Assembly (NCBI GenBank): GCA_003669575.1 | Contig: QWOR01000325.1 | Location: 1 to 9,017, forward strand | Direction of reading: 5' to 3' | Length of the DNA stretch: 9,017 bases | Source: Planctomycetota bacterium | Lineage (GTDB): Bacteria > Planctomycetota > Planctomycetia > Planctomycetales > Planctomycetaceae | Shown here: positions 1 to 9,017 of the stretch, one piece after another | Layout of the letters: every line of letters starts with the position of its first letter | Numbering within the stretch: the first letter of the stretch is position 1 | Translations under genes and position numbers: made by a program | Notes under the pieces: generated by a model | Told to the model about the DNA's origin: nothing | The model's database searches: none | What the model saw: only the letters and a program-made list of their open reading frames with translations

Positions 1-3423
<3,423 letters not shown>

Positions 3424-3556
3424 CGCGAATCTCGACTTCGATGATCTTGCTTTTCTGTGCCAGCGAACCGGAACGGTTGTCGGTCGGAGAAAAGCCAATG
3501 GGTGAACGGGTTGAGGGTGGAGTGAAACTCCGGAGAAGGCATCTTGCCTGTCGGGA

Positions 3557-3578
3557 CACCCGTCCGCCTGACGGGGTG
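3557..3578. repeat. Bulged hairpin between the LysR gene and gltB
   Basis: CACCCGTC at 3557-3564 pairs with GACGGGGTG at 3570-3578 across a 5-base loop, giving an 8-bp stem with one bulged G. It lies about 40 bp past the regulator stop and 134 bp before the gltB ATG. On the minus transcript no run of U follows directly, so it is not a standard terminator in that direction. On the plus strand a short T run appears about 14 bases later (3592-3598). It could be an mRNA-processing or attenuation structure in the gltB leader, or incidental. Folding was judged by eye only. Confidence 0.35.
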
Positions 3579-3616
3579 AGCAGCACTTGTTGATTTTTCG
3601 AGGAGACGGCGTCGGT

Positions 3617-4546
3617 TCAGGTGACGCTTGCCGCCAGCAGATCAGCTGCCGGGGCCTCCTCTTTATCCGCATCGAGCAACAGGGCTCGAAACTTAGAGAC
3701 CGCGGCAGTTGGGGGGCGTCCGCGTTTTCGAATAATTCCCAATGGCCTCGTCAGCTGTACCCGCTTGAAGGGGATGGCCCGGAGCAATCCGAATTCCACT
3801 TCACGTCTGACGCTGTCGAGCGGGAGGATCGTGACTCCGGCCCCAATCTCGACAGCTCGTTTGATGTTCTCGATGTTGTCGAACTGGTGAACGATCCGGA
3901 CTTCGACATCGGCGTCGAGGAAGACTCGATCGATTTCGCCGCGAATAGTGAGGTCGGGCGTAAAGCTGACAAAGGGCTGATCCCGCAGGTCAGACAGCTC
4001 GATGGTCGTGAACTTGGAAAGCAGAGACTGGGGCGGGACGATCACCCCCATCTCCTGCTGAAGCCAGTCGGTCGACTCAATGTCACCCCGACCGCGCGGG
4101 AAGGAGACGATTCCAATGTCCGCGTTATCGCGACGGACCTGTGCATACACATCATCGGGATGCAGATATTCGAGCTGGACTTTCACATCGGGATAGAGCA
4201 GCTCGAACTTCTCGACGTAGGCCTGCATCTGCAGCAGACCAACGGAGTAAATGGACGCAACCCGCACGCGACCGACGATTTTTCCATGTCGCAGCTGACG
4301 GACTTCGTCCTCAATTGCCTGGTATTCGTCGCACAGCTTACGACAGCGCTCGTAGAAGAGCTGTCCACAGCTGGTCAGTTCGAGTGGGCGCTTGGTGCGG
4401 TCGATCAGCTCTTCACCGAGCCGCTCTTCCAGCTGAGCGACCGCCTGGCTGATCGCAGGCTGTGACATCCCCCGCGCCTCTGCAGCCTTGGAAAAGCTGC
4501 GATGCGATGCGACATCCAGAAAGATTTGGAGACTGCGAGACAACAC
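3617..4546 (-). CDS. LysR-type transcriptional regulator (309 residues), possible regulator of the adjacent gltB
   Basis: This is a full-length LysR family DNA-binding protein; such proteins bind as tetramers and respond to a small-molecule effector. The N-terminal winged helix-turn-helix covers about residues 4-62, with the characteristic run FSKAAEARGMSQPAISQAV at 18-36, then LEERLG and DR at 39-50. A linker helix leads to the effector-binding domain from about residue 92 (GRVRVASIYSVG) to 295, and the last 15 residues are an Ala/Glu-rich tail. The start is GTG (4546-4544): an in-frame TGA lies a short way upstream and no ATG is available in this frame before the helix-turn-helix. The ribosome site is not obvious. 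It is codirectional with gltB, 193 bp upstream. Location suggests control of glutamate synthase, as GltC does in Bacillus subtilis, but LysR proteins more often regulate divergent genes and there is no divergent gene here. The effector cannot be told from sequence; its overall style is near CysB/CbbR-like members. Confidence 0.93.
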   Translation of the reverse strand: MLSRSLQIFLDVASHRSFSKAAEARGMSQPAISQAVAQLEERLGEELIDRTKRPLELTSCGQLFYERCRKLCDEYQAIEDEVRQLRHGKIVGRVRVASIYSVGLLQMQAYVEKFELLYPDVKVQLEYLHPDDVYAQVRRDNADIGIVSFPRGRGDIESTDWLQQEMGVIVPPQSLLSKFTTIELSDLRDQPFVSFTPDLTIRGEIDRVFLDADVEVRIVHQFDNIENIKRAVEIGAGVTILPLDSVRREVEFGLLRAIPFKRVQLTRPLGIIRKRGRPPTAAVSKFRALLLDADKEEAPAADLLAASVT

Positions 4547-4561
4547 GGGAGTATAAGCCGT

Positions 4562-4631
4562 CCGAATACTGGGCCAGTGGCTTCATAAACAGGATCTTAC
4601 GTATCCGCAGTGTCAGTGGTCAAGTATTCGG
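4562..4631. repeat. 9-bp inverted repeat bracketing the LysR promoter
   Basis: CCGAATACT at 4562-4570 and its exact reverse complement AGTATTCGG at 4623-4631 are separated by 52 bp. One arm abuts the candidate -35 hexamer; the other lies about 17 bp downstream of the predicted transcription start. LysR proteins commonly repress their own gene by binding two spaced sites, so these arms are reasonable operator candidates. That role is an inference from position; the arms do not form the usual short-spaced T-N11-A box by themselves. Confidence 0.4.
4594..4623 (-). promoter_or_regulatory. Candidate sigma-70 promoter for the LysR gene
   Basis: On the minus strand TTGACC (4623-4618; 5 of 6 matches to TTGACA) is followed by an 18-bp spacer and TAAGAT (4599-4594; 4 of 6 to TATAAT). 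Transcription would start near 4587, leaving a leader of about 40 bases before the GTG at 4546. Position and spacing are good and the -10 is mediocre. This was read by eye and is not supported by any conserved comparison. Confidence 0.35.
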
Positions 4632-5140
4632 CCAAGCGAAATCCTCGCAGGCTGAAAAACACCGCAAGATCTGCTTAAGCCGAGCGAGATCACGAGATAC
4701 ATAGGCTCATGTTGGGCGGAATCTCGAGGAGAACATGATGTGCACTACGATAACGTGAGACGAAATCGATCGCATCGTCCCTGCGAGGTCCGGAGCGGGT
4801 TGGGGTCACACGCTATATATTAGGTTCTCCTTATCCCGAGGTCGAAGGATATTGGTTGGCGTGGGCTGAACAACGCATGATCGAGATTCGAGCCGGTCAT
4901 GCTTTGGGAATATCTGCCAAGCGGCTTGTGGGGAATCTGGCTCGGTGAGAGTGTGTTCACTCCATTGATTCCCCTTTTTGCGGCCTGCTTTGATGTCTCG
5001 GCGGATCGCATCTGGATTGCAGCTGTGGAGCGTCAAAAACGCCGTCCCGGCTACTGTGCACGCCGATCTACTGGCTCGGGCTGACCTCAAGTCAGGTATG
5101 AACGCACACATTCGCTGCACAATACCTTGAGACTCATCGA
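4632..5140. other. Intergenic stretch without a convincing gene
   Basis: About 500 bases lie between the LysR promoter region and the terminator of the cysteine-rich gene. Short open frames exist on both strands (for example plus 4899-5084 and minus 4806-5120). They lack ribosome sites, recognisable motifs and coding-like codon choice, and they overlap each other. A small inverted repeat, CATGTT at 4708-4713 with AACATG at 4732-4737, and the AT-rich TATATA near 4813-4818 were seen, but nothing ties them to a function. No RNA gene was recognised. Confidence 0.5.
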
Positions 5141-5179
5141 CAAAAATCTAAACCCCGCTCTGCAACGCACAGAGCGGGG
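5141..5179 (-). terminator. Intrinsic (rho-independent) terminator of the cysteine-rich protein gene
   Basis: A perfect 10-bp GC-rich stem, CCCCGCTCTG at 5153-5162 with CAGAGCGGGG at 5170-5179, encloses a 7-base loop. On the minus strand the stem is followed directly by TTTAGATTTTTG (5152-5141), a good U-rich tail. On the plus strand no T run follows, so the polarity is clear. It lies about 100 bp past the stop codon of the gene ending at 5283 and separates that gene from the LysR gene. Confidence 0.85.
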
Positions 5180-5282
5180 CTGAGGAAGCGCTGAAGGTTT
5201 TCACTTAGTAGCCAATTTGGGCTGCTGACACCACAGAATAGCCATCTCAGTGCCAACAACTACCACTCTAGAAGTCTCCCCA

Positions 5283-5972
5283 TTACGGGAGATCAATATC
5301 AGTGGTTTCCTTGACATCCTGCTTGGTGCCTTCGTTTACAACAAGGTACTGCTTTGGCATGCCAGGAACATCCAGCACGTAGACATCATATGTGCCATCT
5401 CGGCGAAGCTTGACGAGAATCTTGTGTTTCACCTTGGAAGTATTCAGGACGCACTTCTTTGATTTGGTGATGCACGACTGACAGGGCACACAAACAGTGA
5501 TTTCACAGCAATCCACCTTGTACTTGATCCTTTTGAACTCACATCTCTCTGTGGACTTAATTTCGATTGCTGGAACCTTCACGAATGCTTCGTAGGGCTC
5601 CTCGGAAACATAAAACTTTTCCTCACTCGTTGTGGTTTCAAGCGATCCATCGACGACAACAGGAATATCTTTGCACTCTGTAGTACCTGGAGGGCACAAG
5701 CTGCTGACTTCTGGCTCATTCTTGCCCTTTTTGCATTCCGGCGTGCATTTTCCCGTCCCACCATTACAAGGACAGCAGCTTACGCCTGACACAGTTTTGG
5801 AGCCTGCAGGAGCTGCGGCTGGAGTTGGTGCCGCAACAACCGCTGCTGGAGTTGGATCCTCGTAACGCACGGAACCATCTGGGTAGATGACTTTGACTTT
5901 CTCCTGGGCGTAGACTCCCGAACCATAAACTGCCACTCCTAGTACGACTGCCCACAGAAACTTTTTCAACAT
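5283..5972 (-). CDS. Secreted cysteine-rich protein of unknown function (229 residues)
   Basis: I do not recognise a family. Residues 1-22 form a classic Sec signal peptide: MLKK, a hydrophobic core, then VYA before Gln23. The mature part opens with a short Lys/Val/Tyr-rich segment (VKVIYPDGSVRYEDP), then a Pro/Ala/Val linker at about 40-57. A first cysteine cluster (66, 67, 69, 76, 80, 93, 100) is followed by an acidic, cysteine-free stretch at 101-143. A second cluster (144, 155, 156, 161, 164, 167, 174) includes CVPCQSC, a CxxCxxC run. A Lys/Val-rich tail at 180-229 looks beta-stranded and has no cysteine. The 14 cysteines in an exported protein suggest disulfides or metal binding; structural crosslinking in the envelope is a guess. 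AGGAG at 5983-5979 sits 6 bases before the ATG, fixing the start. Base composition is more AT-rich than gltB or secA. Its own leader and terminator make it a single-gene transcript. Confidence 0.85.
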   Translation of the reverse strand: MLKKFLWAVVLGVAVYGSGVYAQEKVKVIYPDGSVRYEDPTPAAVVAAPTPAAAPAGSKTVSGVSCCPCNGGTGKCTPECKKGKNEPEVSSLCPPGTTECKDIPVVVDGSLETTTSEEKFYVSEEPYEAFVKVPAIEIKSTERCEFKRIKYKVDCCEITVCVPCQSCITKSKKCVLNTSKVKHKILVKLRRDGTYDVYVLDVPGMPKQYLVVNEGTKQDVKETTDIDLP

Positions 5973-5978
5973 TGTATT

Positions 5979-5983
5979 CTCCT
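5979..5983 (-). promoter_or_regulatory. Strong Shine-Dalgarno site for the cysteine-rich protein gene
   Basis: AGGAG on the minus strand lies 6 bases before the ATG at 5972-5970. It is the only clear Shine-Dalgarno in the window, since gltB, the LysR gene and secA all have weak or absent sites. It therefore decides this start and hints at high translation of the secreted protein. Confidence 0.8.
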
Positions 5984-6117
5984 GTTGTCAATCGACCGAT
6001 ATCGTCGTGCGACATGCAATAACGCTACTACCAGCCGACTCCGTCCGGGCGATCTTCTAAATGGCCCACATCAGGCAAATTACCCAAACGATCCCAACCG
6101 TCAACATGTCTTTATTG

Positions 6118-6147
6118 ATTATAAAGCACTGCAGAACAACCACTTAA
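6118..6147 (-). promoter_or_regulatory. Candidate promoter of the cysteine-rich protein gene
   Basis: A perfect TATAAT reads on the minus strand at 6123-6118 within an AT-rich tract. The best upstream partner at a usable distance is TTAAGT (6147-6142, 18-bp spacer), which matches TTGACA at only 3 of 6 positions, so an activator or an alternative start mechanism may be needed. Transcription would begin near 6111, giving a leader of about 139 bases before the ATG. Confidence 0.35.
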
Positions 6148-6183
6148 TCACGAGAATAAACATTCACATACTCTGGTACCTAC

Positions 6184-6222
6184 TGAGTGTTTTATTTTAT
6201 AGAACCACCGTCAAAACACTCA
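6184..6222. repeat. 10-bp perfect inverted repeat in the AT-rich divergent region
   Basis: TGAGTGTTTT at 6184-6193 and AAAACACTCA at 6213-6222 are exact reverse complements with a 19-base AT-rich centre. The element lies about 60 bp upstream of the candidate -10 of the cysteine-rich gene, a usual place for an activator site. It could also form a hairpin in a transcript, but no U tract follows either way. Confidence 0.45.
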
Positions 6223-6282
6223 TCAATACATTTCAACCATTCACTGAAGAGTCTCCCTCTCGCCCCTCTGCTGTCGCACGAC

Positions 6283-6567
6283 ATGTATCGGCTGACTGAG
6301 AGCCCGAACGAACTCAATCAACCTGAGATCACTGCCCCCTCCCCCAGTTCGGCAGCGGCGACACATGAGATCGCAAACGGAGGTACCGCAATCCGCATGA
6401 GTGATCTCAATTCGCGACGATTCAAGAAGAACTTGATTGCCGGTGAAGAGACAGTTCTCTGCTCCATGATCTTGCTGAATGCAGCTGCAAAGAGACAGGC
6501 GTTCAAGGAAAGCGAACTGTCGGGCGTTCAAACCCTGCCAGTTCGGCATGGGATCGGTCTAAGGAAC
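6283..6567. other. Segment open on both strands, possible small gene or gene remnant
   Basis: On the plus strand an ATG at 6283 opens 95 codons to a TAG at 6568-6570, with fairly coding-like codons across 6380-6500 (for example NSRRFKKNLIAGEETVL). On the minus strand a TTG-started frame covers 6506-6318 (62 codons) and also reads smoothly (QRTVSSPAIKFFLNRRE). Neither has a ribosome binding site or a motif I recognise, and they overlap almost fully, so at most one is real. It may instead be a decayed gene. It lies in the otherwise geneless stretch between the cysteine-rich gene and secA. Confidence 0.25.
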
Positions 6568-6581
6568 TAGAGGCGACCGTA

Positions 6582-6610
6582 TTGACCCCATTTCTCTGGA
6601 GAAATAAACT
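6582..6610 (+). promoter_or_regulatory. Candidate sigma-70 promoter upstream of secA
   Basis: TTGACC at 6582-6587 (5 of 6 to consensus), a 17-bp spacer and TAAACT at 6605-6610 (4 of 6) fit a housekeeping promoter. The spacer contains TTTCTC-TG-GAGAAA (6591-6604), a 6-bp inverted repeat placed exactly between the two hexamers, a classic position for repressor binding. Transcription from here would give secA a leader of roughly 270 bases. No better promoter was seen nearer the start codon. Confidence 0.35.
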
Positions 6611-6732
6611 CCTGCGCGGCAGGGATTTCCGTTCAATGTCCGTTTCATGAGCCGTGGTTCGCCGCGACACGGGAACGAGGATTGCGAACTGGTTGCTGCT
6701 GCGGCAGTTCAGGCGGAATAGGCGAGGTTCTC

Positions 6733-6747
6733 CGGCAAAAGTTGCCG
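6733..6747 (+). repeat. Small hairpin in the putative secA leader
   Basis: CGGCAA (6733-6738) and TTGCCG (6742-6747) form a perfect 6-bp stem with a 3-base AAG loop, about 140 bases before the secA start. It has no U tract, so it is not a terminator. It may be a leader structure or chance. The 6611-6886 stretch otherwise shows no gene; a short overlapping frame there has no arrest-peptide features. Confidence 0.3.
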
Positions 6748-6886
6748 AAGCAGAGAAGCTCAAATCTGACGCTTTCACACGGTCGTCGAGCCTGCTCGGC
6801 GGCAGTTTTGTCATGTGAGTTTTTTGGATGTCCGAACCTGGCCACGGCTGGCGGGGTCTTCGAACATTCCGAAACCGAGAGACACC

Positions 6887-9017
<2,131 letters not shown>

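Larger units (their letters stand above)
6004..6282. repeat. Pair of 11-bp inverted repeats flanking the upstream region of the cysteine-rich gene
   Basis: GTCGTGCGACA at 6004-6014 and its exact reverse complement TGTCGCACGAC at 6272-6282 lie 257 bp apart. Each is also nearly palindromic by itself (GTCG-NN-CGAC), and each is followed on the plus strand by ATG. The left copy abuts a second palindrome, CGATATCG (5997-6004), which lies in the leader just upstream of the ribosome binding site. Together they could be paired operator sites on either side of the promoter, able to loop DNA. Function is inferred from arrangement only. Confidence 0.4.

Noticed and set aside
3557..3598. Hairpin plus T run on the plus strand as an intrinsic terminator
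   Set aside because: The T run starts about 14 bases after the stem, too far, and there is no plus-strand gene ending nearby.
3587..4465. Plus-strand open frame of 292 codons
   Set aside because: It is antisense to the complete LysR gene and its translation shows no family features.
4899..5084. Plus-strand frame with a hydrophobic, Trp-rich beginning, considered as a small membrane protein
   Set aside because: No ribosome binding site, overlaps equally open minus-strand frames, and the codon pattern does not look selected.
4806..5120. Minus-strand frame of 104 codons downstream of the terminator
   Set aside because: It begins only 20 bases after the T tail of the terminator, has no promoter or ribosome site, and its translation shows no recognisable domain.

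Overview
The window looks like chromosomal DNA of a free-living, moderately GC-rich bacterium, most probably a planctomycete of the Planctomycetaceae type. That placement is an inference. It rests on the style of the SecA and glutamate synthase sequences, sparse Shine-Dalgarno signals, wide intergenic gaps and a secreted Cys/Pro/Ala-rich orphan protein. No rRNA, tRNA, CRISPR array, insertion sequence or phage gene was seen.

Layout from left to right: (1) positions 1-3423, minus strand, hold the first 1141 codons of gltB, the large subunit of glutamate synthase; its 3' end lies beyond the left edge. (2) A 193-bp gap contains a strong bulged hairpin. (3) 3617-4546, minus strand, is a complete LysR-type regulator with a GTG start. 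Just upstream are a candidate sigma-70 promoter and a 9-bp inverted repeat bracketing it. (4) 4632-5140 shows no convincing gene. (5) 5141-5179 is a clear intrinsic terminator for the minus strand. It serves (6) 5283-5972, a 229-residue secreted cysteine-rich protein of unknown function with a good ribosome binding site and a long AT-rich leader. (7) 5985-6886 is about 900 bp without a firm gene. It holds a perfect TATAAT on the minus strand, two inverted-repeat systems, a segment open on both strands that may be a gene remnant, and a candidate plus-strand promoter. (8) 6887 to the right edge, plus strand, is secA, cut after about 710 codons.

Three genes run leftward and secA runs rightward, so 5985-6886 is a divergent control region between the cysteine-rich gene and secA. 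LysR lies directly upstream of gltB on the same strand, which suggests, but does not prove, a regulator of ammonia assimilation comparable in role to GltC of Bacillus. SecA is the motor of general protein export. The cysteine-rich product has a signal peptide and would be a client of that pathway, but nothing else ties the two genes together. The most novel item is the cysteine-rich secreted protein with its structured leader. The rest is largely housekeeping.
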